Source of the DNA: Macrotrachela quadricornifera
Lineage: Eukaryota; Rotifera; Eurotatoria; Philodinida; Philodinidae
Direction: 5' to 3'
Assembly: GCA_022393335.1 (NCBI GenBank)
Contig: JAJEKB010000585.1
Location: 191,944-255,943, forward strand
Length of the DNA stretch: 64,000 nt
Every line of letters begins with the position of its first letter. Within the stretch, counting starts at the first letter, position 1. This document shows positions 17,501 through 34,900 of the stretch, piece by piece. A program made the translations under genes and the position numbers. The notes below the pieces were generated by a model, which made no database searches, was not told where the DNA came from, and saw only the letters and a program-made list of their open reading frames with translations.

Positions 17501-19554
17501 TTACTTAAATGAGTTAATTATATTGAGCACCTTATTAGATAATAGAGAACAAATAAATATTGTTAAAGATATTTTATATATTGATATTTGATTATTTCTT
17601 CTAGTAATTATGGTATGACTGTCAAATTTTGTTAAACATTCATTCTTCCAAAATTGTACACCTGATGGAATACTTAATTTTTTAATTTCACTTTGATTAA
17701 CTTGTAAATGCATAATAGATGCTGTAGACATATTACTAATTGATGGCCATTCATTTTTAGATATGACACTTGTTGGTCGACCATATTTAATAAAATTTGA
17801 CCATTGTTCTATTAATTGTTTACTAAATTGAATTTCTTCATTTGTATATATATGTGTTATATTAGGATTAATAGTTGTATTTGATTCATATCGAATATAT
17901 TTTATTAATGGTATTACCTTATGAGTAGAATTTGTTTTTTCATATAATAATGGTGTACCCCATGTATATTCAAGCTCAGCAAAATGACCAACAAAATCAT
18001 GTTTATGTAAATAATCATTACATGGTGTTGGATGTTCTTGTGCTGTTCTATGAGAATATTGATATATGTATGTACGATTTGAATATTTTAAACGTTGTTC
18101 AATAAAACGATAATAATCATTATTAAATAAAATATCACTTATAAGACGAGAATAATTGTAAAATACCGAGCAATAACAATCAGATGATTGAGAACAATTT
18201 ATTGGAATTTTATCCATATTATAGCTATAAATGAAAGAAAATCAATATCTTTTTTTTCTACTATTTACTATTATTATTCAATAGACTTACAATTCTAAAG
18301 CTTTAAGATGTAAACAAGTTTTATCTGGTTGCATTGCTGCAAGAAATTTAAGAGTTGTTTCCGTAAAATTTACATTATTAAGTGTGATAACTTCTTGATC
18401 ATTTTGTTCCATGAGAATTGGTACTATCGCAACATAAACACCTAGTGTAGATAAAAATGAAAAAATATAGAATTTTAAATTTAAAATAATTTACCTTCAT
18501 CATCTGTTGATCCCATAAGTATATCAACATCTACTAATGTATCATTTTGTTGAAATTCTTCTTGAAATTGACTCATAAAATTTCCTGTTATAACAACATT
18601 TGTATGATTAGCACTTGTATATGAATGATGTTCATGTTCTGCAATTGAATCAAAATCACGTTCTTGTAAACATTTGAATTTTTCATCAAACGTTTTCATA
18701 TTTCCACATCCATTATCATTAGCTACAATATTAAATTTTTCCATTGCATCTCGTGCTTTTAAATGAGACCATATATTAAATGGACTACCACTTTGTAATA
18801 TTAATCGTCGTATTCGTCCATTATTCAATGGTGATATGGCTAAATAATAAGCATGTGGTGCACCAGCTGAATGTCCACCAACTGTTATACGTTGAATATC
18901 ACCACCTAATGCATCAATATTTTCATATATCCAATCAAGTACTAATGCTTGATCATATAAACCAAGATTACCTTCTAAACGATCATCACCCGATGATAAA
19001 AAACCAAAAAGATTTAAACGAAAATTAAATGTAATAACAATAATATCGCCTAAAGCAGCAAGTATAGTACCATCAAATGCATTTCCTGTACCAATTTGAC
19101 CAGAACCACCATGTATCCACATAAATATAGCTTTTTTTCTTTTATTTTCTATTGTCACCGGTATAAAAACATTTAAAAAAAGACATTGTTCAGCAGGAAT
19201 TGATTTAACAAGAAAAATACCATAACTAACTGAACAAGGTGATGCTAAATTATATAATCCTGTATTTCCTAGACATGAACCTGCTGTTGGTTTACATAAA
19301 GGTCCAAATGAAGTTGCTTGAATAATTTGATCATTATTTCGTACAATAGGTATTGCTCGATCAAATCGTTTAGTAATTCGACCATATTCAATTCCAAGAT
19401 ATTGTTGAACAATTATATTACCATAATTAACTACTCGGCCTTCATAGATACCCGATGATGTGTTCAATACTTGAACAGCAAATGTTATATCGAATATCAA
19501 TGATAAGAATAGAATAATTATTGTAATAATAAATAAAAATATCTTCCAAGACAT
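17501..19554 (-). CDS. Cholinesterase-like carboxylesterase, secreted and probably membrane-tethered
   Basis: Three exons, 644 aa: 19554-18495, 18441-18291, 18224-17501. An alpha/beta-hydrolase of the type-B carboxylesterase/cholinesterase family. The ATG at 19554 gives a clear signal peptide (MSWKIFLFIITIIILFLSLI), so I prefer it to a longer frame starting at 19695. The oxyanion region WIHGGSG is at about 146-152. The nucleophile elbow GGHSAG gives Ser229 (usual GESAG has Glu in place of His). STDDEG gives Glu353. GHFAELEYTWGTPL gives His484, aligning with the cholinesterase HGYEIEFVFG block. So Ser-Glu-His is complete and it should be active, unlike neuroligins. Several N-glycosylation sites are present. 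The C-terminus is hydrophobic (SIYKISLTIFICSLL), which suggests a membrane or GPI anchor. Which substrate it hydrolyses cannot be told. Confidence 0.92.
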
Positions 19555-20509
19555 AAACAGTTGTAGCACATCTGCTGCTGTCCAATAATAAAGGACTCTT
19601 ATTGTTTTACGTGAGAAAGAGAGAGAGAGAGAAAAGGGAAAAGATAGAATAAAATATATAAGTAAACGAAAGTGTCTTCTGGAGAATTGAAACAATAAAC
19701 TTATGTTTTTCTTTATCTTACTTTTGTTCTCTCTTTGTAATGTAGATGTTAATGTTAGTCGATTTTGGATACAAATGACTGATATAACATTACCAGAGCT
19801 TATTGCTTAGGACGCCTTACACGTCTCTATCTAACTTAGTTGTTTGTCCGTGTCAATTAAACCAAAAAAAAAGTCATTTTGTATGCTGTCAGCAGATGTG
19901 ATCTCTCGTCGCTGATCACCGAATATGCAGAGAAGAAAGAAAAGAAAGATTCAATTACATAATCTAACAAGTCATCATCATCATCATCATCGTTGTCTAA
20001 TTGACATCGATGCCTGTTGTGGGTAGTGTCGACGAATATGTTGAGCATATCATCCTTTTTGTCAGAATTTTATCTTGATAAGCGATAAACCTCCACGATT
20101 TGATTATGATCTTTTAATCAAAACATATTTAGTCTTTTTCTATACTGCTATCAACACTTAACTATTACTATTTCTTTTTTTTATTACTATCATTAGATTT
20201 GTTATTCATATTGAATATATAAATAAGATCAATATTTTATCTCTGTCAAACCTTATTTGTCTTTATTTATCAAACATTGATCAAGTATGACAGTATAAGA
20301 CAAGAAAAGAGATATACATGAATGAATACATAGACACATAGAAATTGAGGAAATAAGATAAATTTTTCCCTTGAGAAAAAACTACATCAGTAACAAGGAC
20401 AACAGTAAAATGTTAAATGAAACATATAGTAAAATTTTCGAAGCAAATGACATTTATTAGAGATTATCAAATTATATTTTATTTTGCTTTTATTTTTATT
20501 GTTATGTTT
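19555..20509. other. Esterase upstream region, nothing coding
   Basis: It contains a GA-rich stretch just upstream of the esterase ATG and an Asp/TCA repeat at about 19970-19995. A 63-codon frame at 20048-19857 (-) is an artefact of that repeat. The 3' flank of the small membrane-protein gene ends here. Confidence 0.45.
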
Positions 20510-21084
20510 TCATTTATGACGATGAAATGGCCATATAAATCTAAGCAATGATCCAATCAATATAATAAAAAGACAAATAAAGAAGAATTTAATAAAATAT
20601 TTCATATAACGTATTGAAATAGTATTTCTCTCATCATTTCCTTGTGGCAATGAGAGACTTCGATAAATGGCTTTTCGGAAGTTAATATGAGCTATACTGT
20701 GTCGACGATTGACGATGTCATTGCTTAAAGAGAAAATGAATAAATTTTGTTTTTATAATAAAATTTAAGAAAAAAAGGTTATTTTTTTAAAATGTCATTG
20801 ATTATTCTTTGTTTTTTTTTCATATTGAAGAAAATTTTTAAAAAATCAATTTAAAACATATAAGAGAAATTCATTTTCTATGATATTTCTTTATTTTCTC
20901 TTTAAAGCTTTAAATGATTATGATCGGAAAATGTCTCATGGGATAAAGAATAATTTTATTTCTATCATTTGACATTTTAATTAACTTACTTATTCTTGTT
21001 ATCATCAGTATAATGATCTTCACGAGTTGTATCGAGACGTCGTTGTGCGTATCGAGCATGTTTATCATCAGAATTAGAAATCAT
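20510..21084 (-). CDS. Small single-pass, probably tail-anchored membrane protein (102 aa)
   Basis: Two exons too short to stand out alone: exon 1 is 21084-20990 and exon 2 is 20723-20510. The donor is GTAAGT; the acceptor is AAG after a pyrimidine-rich tract, and the join is in frame. The N-terminal two thirds is hydrophilic and charged (MISNSDDKHARYAQRRLDTT, then DDNKN-NNDIVNRRHSIAH). A single hydrophobic helix at about residues 77-94 (YFIKFFFICLFIILIGSLL) is followed by a short basic tail, RFIWPFHRHK. With no signal peptide and one C-terminal helix, a tail-anchored ER, Golgi or mitochondrial protein is likely. No family recognised. Codon use and splice sites look like those of the neighbouring genes. 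Confidence 0.6.
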
Positions 21085-24000
21085 AGTTGTTCGTTCTTAC
21101 TGTTCTGTTTAAAAAAAAAAGACAGATTATCATTAAAAAAATAGCAATAATAAACATACTGTTAAACGAGAAAGATTGTGAAATTAGATATTATTAATCA
21201 CATATGCATCAATAACTGATTAATATACGACTTTTTGTCTTTTATTTTAAAGAAGAAAAAGGCTAGAAGAATGATGATGAACGTTTGAATAATAGCACGC
21301 AAATAACATTGTCGCAGTAGTAAAAATAATCGGCAGAAAAAAAAGACAAAAATAGGTTTTCTTTTTTTTTGCCTTGATCACGCTAGGGATGGAGAAGTTT
21401 GAGAATAACTGACATCGCCATTACCTCTAACTGGTTTTTTTCTTCTTCGAAAAGACCGGATACAAATGTTAGCTATTGCCTTGTGCATAACTGTTGCATG
21501 AATTAAATTGAAGAATTAAAAACGTCAAATGCTTTTTTTTGCTCTTAATTATTGAACATAAGTGTTTTTAAATATATAAAGAACATAAAAAGAAACGAGA
21601 ATATGGAAATAGTCTGATTGATATTATTAAAAAATTATCAAACAAATCGATATTTTATTTATATTTATTCTCACTAAGTAGAATATTATTAAATATTCTT
21701 CAGTGAAAATCATCGAAGAAAATTTCAATATTCGATATACTAATTTCCTTGTTCTGCAAAAAACAATATTCGTGTCATTTACTTTTAAATTAAATCTTCA
21801 CAAAGATCTTGTTGTTAAAAATAAATTATTAAATGATTTAGAGATTTTAAATTGTAAATTATTATTAGTTTTATCAGTTTCATATGCAGTCTACACACTA
21901 AATATGTATTAACAGATCATTGAAGTATGTGACAACTTGATAGCTTTATAGATATAGACAAAAATGACTATACTTATTCTATATAATATTTGACTTTTAA
22001 GGATGTTTCGAGGGGTTAAACATCATTATTTTTTCCGGTAATAGTCAAGTATTCTTGCAGAAGTACAACACAATAACACCTATAGGAAAACATTGTAGAC
22101 TTATAGATATTTAAATATTATTATTTAACAAACAACAAAAACATGAATTTTGGGGAAAAAAGTTTAGATAATATTTTATATAACAACACGAATACTACTA
22201 TATATGTCTATAATTTGGTAAAAACTGAATAAAATGTCTGTTAGTATGTCAGAAACAAAAATTAGAAAATATAGCCATTAGTAGTCATTTTTTTCTGACT
22301 ATAATTTACAAATAATAGCAGTATACTAATTCTTTAAGTAGGTAAATGTTATGAATCAGATTATGGAATATTTCATGTTCAAATGTTATTTGAGAAAATT
22401 AGTCAAGTGTAAGATAATGAAGGTGAAATTTTGTGCCATATATATATACTAAACTATTACTGAGAAGATTAAAGAGTGTGATTATGAATAATAAGCGAAT
22501 AGATAATTATATATATATGCGTTATATACATGTCGAGTTGAAACGTTTGTTTGGTAAATGACTATAAAATCGTAAATGAGTCAAAACTTGATTATAATAC
22601 AACATTAGAAAATGTTGTGCAATGAAAAAAAAATTTTCTCGTAGTAAAAATCTTTTAACGTCTTCCATTTATTATTATGTATCATTTGTTTTAATATTTA
22701 TTTATTTGATTAGTCTGCATATAGATTTCATTTATAAAGATACTTTGACAATTTCATTGAAAAATCTAGAATCATAATACTATTCAAATATTTTAAAAAT
22801 CCACTGAATCCGATTCATTTTTATAGAAAATACTGAACTTTGCAATTCATTAACACGATCTAAATTATGAATAATAGTATAATGATAGAGTTCTTGAAAA
22901 GTATATTGTTAGGTTAGACACATGTTAAGGAAGACTTCTTTATTTCAAAAAGTTGAATTGATTTTCAGAAGCCCTCTATATCCGTACCTAGGATACAATT
23001 ATTGATCCTCGTACAAGATAAAATTTAGGTTTTTCTTTTCCTAAATAAATCGACGTAAGAATAATTTTTAGACTGATATTTTGATTGTAAACTTTAATAG
23101 CATTTTGTTTTGTCTAACAGTTGAGAAATGGAGCTGCAGAGGTATGATTAATTATAATCTACATCCTAATATGATACTTCCTTTATCGATTTTATTTCTT
23201 TCTATTCAAATAAAACGGACCTTTTTCATGTACTTATTCTTTGAATTTCAGTAGTTACGTCAATAATAATGAGATAAAAACCAGATGGTAAGAATAAAAA
23301 TACTATCAGATGTTGGGTTTTAATAAATATCAGAGAATAAAATCGAAGTTGTAAGCGGATGTTTTTTTAAGAAATATTCCCAGTCTTTCTTGCGTTCAAA
23401 TATAAAACAACAATATAGAATACTTAAGAAACTATATAATTTTGTATTCTTTTTTCATAGTCTTAAGAATTAAGTATTAAACCATTTATGCTAAATTTGT
23501 GTTAGTTCACTTTGCTGATCAACGTCTACCGATTTATAATCTTTCTATATAATGATTAGCAAAAATATGATTTAGAATATTTTATAACACAATATATTAT
23601 TTTGTGTATGAATTTGATCTCGTAAAGATATTAGATCTATACAATGAGAAAAGAGTTTTGTTTTTATTGCTCACCAACATTACGAGGAAAACGTATCAGT
23701 CGAATAATGTTAGATTGTTCGCAGTTTTTTTATCAAGATGATAACATTTTTTTTTGTTTCAAAAAATTGTCAAATTCTTTTTCCGTACATCGAAAAGTTT
23801 CCCGATGTAAATCAAAGAAAAATAATGCATCCATTTTCATTAGTTTTGCTTTACGAAATGAACTGACCCGATCATCAAATCAAAAGCTATAGCTATCAGC
23901 AGAACAGCGGCTGCTTTTTTCTTATTTCCGCTGCTTGATTAGGTCTGCATTCCTTTTTCTTTTGACTCTCGCTCCTATACTAATAATAGTTTTTTCCCAT

Positions 24001-25232
24001 CAAGTCAATTATGAACTCACGCGTAAGATACAAAGGCTGTTTTGAGCAAACAACAGTTAAGTTGATATATAATCAGTGTTCCTTTCAATTTTGCAAGTGT
24101 TCAAGTAAGAAAATCCTTGTATTGATTGATTAATTACGTCAATTTCCAATCAATATTTTGTTTTTTTAAATTTAATACAAAATTTTTAACATGTCTTGAC
24201 TCATTATGAGTTATTCACATACATATAAGAATTAGAGACTTTTTTGTTCGTTTCTTATTATCAGTCATGTTTCGCTCACTCCATTTGAATTTGGAAAAAT
24301 TGAGAAATGTTTTCCCCTTCCATTTAACTAGAAAAATGCTTGCAAATCATTTAAACAGCTGTTGAATGCAAAAATAAATATATTTATTTTGTTTTTTTTC
24401 CACATATTTGAAGAATGAATCAATTAATTTACATAATGTCGAGATTGATATGCAACTGTCATGCAAAAAAATACTACAAACTTATTATTGTTTGCATGTT
24501 TTCCAATCTGCTTCGTATTTAGCAATCAATAAAATATGGATCGATTATTTTAGCGCCACCTATTTTCGTATTTTTATTTATTTATTTTTATATAAAATTA
24601 TTGAAAAAATTATACAGATACATAATTATTTTTCTCTTATTCTTGATAAAAAAAAAGCCTTAAGTAGATACGTATAAAATGATTTGAGAAAAATGAGTTA
24701 GACATATTATTTATTTTCGTACCTCCTATTTCGTTATATTTAAGGTGTGCAATATAGTATATAAATCACATTTTTTTATGTAATTCTATTTTTATGAGAA
24801 GCAATTCGTAACCAAGGAAAACGACATGTAGAAATTTTGTTATATAATTGGTCCGATAAGAACCGATAGACCCATTCACTCTTCTCTTTCATTCGTTGTT
24901 ATTATTGTTGTTGTTTATTTGTCATTTAAGAAACGTTATTCTTCATCATATGTTCTAAACTAGGATATAAAGTTTTTTTTGTTTTCTTTTTATTATTTTT
25001 TGATTGAATTTTGTACATGAAAACAACTAATCCGAATTGGTTGGTCGATCAGTAATGGCCGAATTGCGTTGTTGTTGGTCGTAAAAAGCAATACAAAAGT
25101 TTTTTCCAGAAGGATCAAAATATAAACGACAAAAAAAATTTATTTTAATTATTTCCATCTTTATTTTTCTTCGTTCATCTTGGATCTATCGAGCTGAAGC
25201 GATTTTCAGACGCACTCACTCATCTGCGACAA
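21085..25232. other. Large intergenic region, no supported gene
   Basis: About 4.1 kb, AT-rich. Frames at 21703-21912, 23644-23892 and 24408-24677 (+) have no ATG-led family resemblance, no consistent splice partners and AT-driven composition, so I leave them out. The last few hundred bases should include the promoter and 5' UTR of the B56 gene. Confidence 0.4.
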
Positions 25233-28791
<3,559 letters not shown>

Positions 28792-29851
28792 TAAATGAAC
28801 ATAATCTAATATTAAGATAAAATAAAAATATCAGAAGAATCTTCTTTTTTCAATATCTCCATCTACTTGTCTAGTTAAATCAATTCCTTTCTATCTTTTG
28901 TTCTATATTCATTTGTACAAAGTCTAAGAATTATTTAAAAAAAAAATATTAATAATAATAAGAAGCAAAAAAAAAAATCAGAGTGAACTTAAACTTCTCT
29001 CTTTTTTTTTTTATTATTTAGGATTCATTTCTATTTAGTGTGCGCCATCACATGTCTTTTTTTCCGCTTGTATTTTTCTACGCACATACACGTCATGAGC
29101 GTGTTCCGCTTTGTTCTTCTTTTTTTTTTTTTTCTTTATTCGTATGTTTGATTAGGCGAAGCCAACAACAATTTATTGTTTCTTTCCTCTTATTCTCGTT
29201 CGCCTTCCTTTTTTTTGTTCTTCCCATATATATTATACACATATTCTGTCTCTTTTTTTTTTCGTTTTTTTTTATCATCGAACAATTAAATAACCACTTC
29301 TCTTTTTTTTTTCTAAAAAAATGTATGCGTATGAACGTATACATACTCACGAGCTTCGATCGATCTATCGATTGATTGATCTCAAAGAGAAAAATCAAAA
29401 AAAATACTATGGTGAAAGATCTGTTATTATTCTCTTTATTGTCCGCGTGGCTTGTGTGATCATCTGCATTTGTTGCGTGTGTTTGTGTGTGTGTGTGTAA
29501 TTCATTTTTTTTCTTCTCGCGGCTTTCGTTTGCAAAATATCAACACAACATAAATCTTTTATCATAATGTTCTTCTCTGTCTCTCTCTCTCTTTTTTTTC
29601 TCACAATTTATGTGTTTTTTTTCTTTGTTTGATTATAGATTTTATCACCATCTTTCTCTAAATACGACTGTTGTCATCGACGGTTTCGGTTTCGGTTTTG
29701 TTCTTCTATATTCACTTATATATTTCAATGTTTATTTAAGCAGATAAAAAAAAAGCAAAGAAGTAACAAAATTTTTTTATTGCATCGAAATTTCCTTTTT
29801 TTGTGTTTATTATAACACATTGATTATATATTCAATTTATAAAAAAGAATT
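28792..29851. other. Spacer and promoter region of the SUZ-domain gene
   Basis: Pyrimidine-rich tracts, a GT repeat (about 29476-29499), a CT repeat (about 29578-29592) and a cluster of overlapping CGATC/GATTGATC units (29356-29381). The long frames here on both strands are Phe/Lys low-complexity artefacts. It fits a 3' flank followed by a 5' UTR/promoter. Confidence 0.4.
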
Positions 29852-31439
29852 ATGGTCGATACAGTGACAACAACAATAACAACAATGGGAAATGATAATG
29901 ATGATTGGGAAGTAGCCGTCGATACGGGTGAATTTGATAAACAACATGAACAACAAGAAAAAGCTCGAGCAGCTAACCAAGTAAATTTTTATTTAATTAT
30001 CTATATATGTGTTTAAATTATGAGGGGTACAATTTCGAATTTGTATATATACTTCTGCTAGTTCTTGAATGACATTTATCTGTAAATGAATTTAAAACAT
30101 AGATAGTCTATCTAATTATCTAGTAATATTTTATCCTAATGTTAATGTTTCGATATTGCAAAATAGGGAACTATTTCAATTTGAAACTATAAAATATTTT
30201 AATATTACATGTCATAAAGATGTACATATGTATCTGACATAATTTCTTTTTAAAAAAATGATTATAATGAAAATTATTAAAATTTATATTTTGATTTGAT
30301 TTGAATTTGAATATAAGATTTCTATTTTATAACACATAGAGATAGTTATTAACTATACTATTTTTATTTACATTGAGATTTTCTAAATTATTTCATGATT
30401 AGAAATATGTATGTATATATTGTTCAACAATTTGCTTTCGATCATAATAAACTGTTCATTAATACTTTCAATTGTATTCATTTATAGGAATGGTTTTGTT
30501 TCACTTATTTGACCAAATTTAATTTCTTAAAAAATATTTTCATATATTAGGTATTATCTTTCACGAAATTGAAGAAATTATTGTAAATTATTTTTTTCAA
30601 ATCAATCTTGTTTTTCAAAATATTTTTAAAATAAATTCTAAAGAAAAATAGAAATTGACTCTCTCGTTGTCTTTACAAAATCGTTAAAAAACTCAATAAT
30701 CAATATGAACTTTTTCTTAACATTGAAAATAAACAATTACGTAATAGAAAGTTTTATATTATAATTTACACATGCAATTATAATTCTTTTTATTTTTAAA
30801 TAGATATTATTAAAATAATTGATCATAATTGAAGTTATCGTTTTTTTTTTGACTGGCATAAAATATTAGGTTTCATTCTAATTGATTAAAATATCTGTTT
30901 TAAAATCATCAGATAGTTTGAATAATTTATATAGTACTTGTCAACTGACATGTATTTGTTGTTACATATCAACACACTACTACTTTTTGTATTAACAATA
31001 GATCAATAATTACTAAATGGATATCGTTCAATTAATTAGAAAATTAGCTTTTAAAATTTCGACACATTTGGAGAACCTTTATCTTTTTGTTATACAAAAA
31101 TTGTATTATCATGCTAATAAATTTTTACTAATTTCTTACAAAATAAAGAGAAAACATAAAAAGTTCCATTATAATCGATTATCGAAGATTTAATAAAAAA
31201 AATGATACCATCTGTTGAAATAGTATAGCTTTTAATATATGTAAATTGTATTACATTTTTTTCTATTATATATTCTAGGAGCCTGTAATACCCACTCTCC
31301 CATCTACTAATCATGATGATAACAGTCAAACTTCATCAAATATCAATTTAATAAATTCGAATAGACCAATTCGAATTCTTAGACGACCGACCAGTCAATC
31401 CCAATTACCAACTAATAATGATATAATTAATTCTTCAAT

Positions 31440-31473
<34 letters not shown>

Positions 31474-32399
31474 TCAACTACAACTGCAGCATTAAATAAT
31501 AATAATAATAATAATAGTATTTCGCCTTCTTCAAATAATATTTCTTCGTCTACAACAGTGCCTATCGTATCGATCATTCCAAGAAATCAAACAAAAGACT
31601 CATCAAATTCTTCACAATCAATAACTACACCTGTTTTTTCGTCGACTTCTTCACAATCACAATCAACAAAACCTGCTATTAAAACTTATGAACAACGTGA
31701 ACTTGAATATAGATTAGCTAGACTCAGGTAACATCTATCAAAAAGGTAAAAATCAATAATTTATTCAAATTTTTCAGAATAATGGGCGAAGAAGAAAGTT
31801 CAGTGAAAGATGATGATGATGTTCCTGTTGTCGAATCTACATTTGTATCTACAGATGATACTACAAAACCTATTACGTCTTCTTCTTCATCTTCTACTAC
31901 TTCAACTGTAAGAACAACAAATAAAATGAATACACTTTCCCAACAATCACTTCAATGCCATTCAACACCTGGCAGTTATGCTTCGAATTTATATGCACTT
32001 AATAATGTATTATCGAATACTGGAACGATTCATTTTACACCAAATAATACTAATAATAATAGTACGCCAACCCTTGGAACAGGACCTTTTTCTTCACCCA
32101 ATTTTTCTCAACATTATCGTGGTAATTATTCTGCTCCATACTCTCAAATCCCGCCTCCACCATCAGTTCCACGTTATCCATTGATAACAACAACAACTAC
32201 GACACTGTATATGACATCCACAGCACCGTTTGTAAGTGCACCTTCTTCGTCATCATCATCGTCTGTATCGTCATCTTACCATTATCCACTACCACCACCA
32301 CAACAACAACAACATCCAAATATGACAACAAATAATTGGCATCATTATCAACATCCACAAACACCGTATGGAACACAGCAGTATGGACATCCACAATAA
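29852..32399 (+). CDS. SUZ-domain protein related to SZRD1, with long low-complexity tail
   Basis: Three exons, 399 aa in frame: 29852-29980, 31279-31727, 31778-32399. The first exon carries DDWEVAVDTGEFDKQ, matching the N-terminal box of SZRD1 (SWEEAADSGEIDR). The second carries RPIRILRRPTSQSQ, then polyThr, polyAsn and Ser tracts, then KTYEQRELEYRLARLR, spliced to IMGEEESS. These two blocks are the SUZ RNA-binding motif of SZRD1 and R3HDM proteins. No R3H domain is present. The C-terminal 190 residues are Ser/Pro/Gln/Tyr-rich (PPPQQQQHP, then GTQQYGHPQ), reminiscent of R3HDM tails, so the protein is far longer than human SZRD1 (about 150 aa). The likely role is in RNA binding or translation control, inferred from family only. 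Confidence 0.85.
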
Positions 32400-34857
32400 A
32401 TTATTTATAAAAAAAAAAAAGAAAAAAATTATATTATTGTTTCTCTTTCTCTCTTATTTTAAAAAAATTTATCGTCGATCGATCGACATCAGATTAAAAG
32501 AAAACAGAAAATGTTAATTTTTTATTTACTTTGGATAGCTATCTTATAAAAAAGAGCAATAATTTCAATAATCAACAATGCATATAGCCAATAACAATTT
32601 TATAGAAAATATTTGAATAATATTTATGAAAAGTAAGACAGTAAAACGAAATGCTATTTTTGCATCACGTGAGTTTATTAATTAAATCAAATATTTATAG
32701 CTTGAAAATCATTTGCATAGATTTCTTTTATTTTCGTACGAAAGGGACAAATTACTATTATAAGGACATATATTATATGCTATGCACGTAATATGCCCCA
32801 CAATTTTGTACTTAAAGAACGAAACATACGCAAACAGAAAGAATACAAGGAGAAAGTGAGAAAAAGAATTGACTCTGTTCCACAGTAAATAGATTGAAGC
32901 GAAACAGTTTTGTATATTTTTCTTATTCTTTTTATCATAATCAAAGATAAAACTTATCAAAGTATAGTCTATTTTATTTCATCATATTTTTTTTGCAAGT
33001 TTTTGTCTGTTTGTCAATCAATCAAAATTAATTATTTTTTGTATGTTGCAATATATAGATCAGTTTTCTTTATTACAGTTACTAGAAGTAAAGAATAACT
33101 GAAAGAACGAGGATTATTCATATCTATATGAATAAATTTGATCGAATGGTAGAATAAAGTTCATAGACTTAGTACCTATGTTCGAATCTACATAACCGTC
33201 CACATACAGCTCCACTCCTTCTGTTTTCATGGAGGTAGTCGGCGTTCCCTATGATGTGGAAAAGTGAATGAATATTGTCCTCTCGCTATGCCGCTAGATC
33301 TTCTCCTTGCGAGACATCGATGATCTTTTGGAACGTAGAGTACGAACAAATCTAAAAACAATTTATTTTTATTTTTTTATATGTCATTAAAATTTAATAT
33401 ACTTTTTAATAATAAATTGACAACACTTGTCTTTATTTAAATAACCTTGAGTATTTAAAAATTTTGTTTTTATTTATTCATCTGTCAAATTATCTTGTAT
33501 GTTAGCACATATATTGTATAATTCAATTAATGTTGAAACAAAACGCTTTGTTGTGTTTCTACAATGTGAAAAAATGAATCGAATTTCAATAGATATGAAG
33601 AAAATTATGTCACAACGTGTACATATGTTGTTGTTGTTGTTTTTACATTGTGTATGTGAATGTCTGTGCAACCTATTAATAGAAGGACGATGCAATGGCA
33701 GATGAGAAGAAACCTAAATGCCAATCTATTTCATAGTCTTTTTAACGCGTTTCTCATACAAACTATCTCAGTGGAGACAGCTGAGATTACTGTTGATATG
33801 TTCTTTGTACCTTTCCTATACATACACGCGCACATATATATATATATACGAAACGCCTCGTTCATATGGTATTATGTAAATTCTTTGCTTATTACTACAA
33901 AGTATCGTCCTTATTTTTTCTGCTTCTATCTCATCAAATGCAAACACTTTTATACCATTAATACTCCATTATTGTATGGACTTCGGTCTCGTTTCTAACG
34001 TTATCAAGATCGTACGAGTAACATCTGTTTCATATACACTATCATTTTGTTTGAAGAGATTGTCATACTATACACGATACTAATTATAATTCCATACATT
34101 CTCTTACATTATATATTATCATTGGTAAAATAAAGATATGACTGATGTACGTGAGCTTTACTTTATAATATATTCGCATAGAAAATTTTTATAATTTTAT
34201 CATGAAAAGAAAACAATGAAGGGAATGTTACATGGAATAAGATGAGAGAAGTATTTCACTCATGTTATTTCTAAATCTATGTCTTTCTCTGATTATATAT
34301 TTACTTACAATATTTTGTAAAATATAAATTTCTGTTTCATGATTTATTTTTATTTTTTGATAGAAATAGTTTCATTTGTTATTTTCTGAAGATTCTTTTA
34401 TAGAAAAAAAATTTTATTTTACTTTAGAGAACTATACAACGAACAGTTTGATTTTGTAAGACAATTTTTATATGTTATTTCAATTGACCTTTTATAAAGC
34501 AACATTATAAGAGTTAAATGTAGAACAATGAAAAGACTTAGTGATGTTTTTATCTTTTTTGTATGCAAAAAACTTAGTTTTTCTTTTATCCTAATAACAA
34601 ATATTAAGATGTTCTATAGAATAGAATCGTTCTCTTTTTTCATTCAAATTACTACTTAGAAAACCTATTAAAGATTAGTAAATGTGCAAATATCTCTGTG
34701 TAGTTGTACTATGGACGTGCGTGCGTACGCGTAAGTCCGCTGAGATTTGTAATAAAATGCTAGTTAATCTAAAATAACATAAGAATGCATAATTATTGAC
34801 AAAACATTTGAAATATGATGAATTAGTTTGTCGATATTGATCCGTGAAACCTAGATG

Positions 34858-34900
<43 letters not shown>

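Noticed and set aside
19552..19695. Upstream start for the esterase at 19695
   Set aside because: It would add 47 residues rich in Phe/Ser/Leu ahead of a perfect signal peptide that begins at the ATG 19554.
29040..29604. Frames of 111, 101 and 65 codons
   Set aside because: Poly-T and GT/CT repeats in the promoter region of the SUZ-domain gene; no conserved content.
31395..31577. Minus-strand 60-codon Val/Leu frame
   Set aside because: Antisense shadow of the ACA (poly-Thr) and AAT (poly-Asn) repeats inside SUZ-gene exon 2.
33175..33205. tRNA T-loop-like GTTCGAATC
   Set aside because: Flanking bases do not pair into a T-stem, and no D-arm, anticodon arm or acceptor stem can be drawn.
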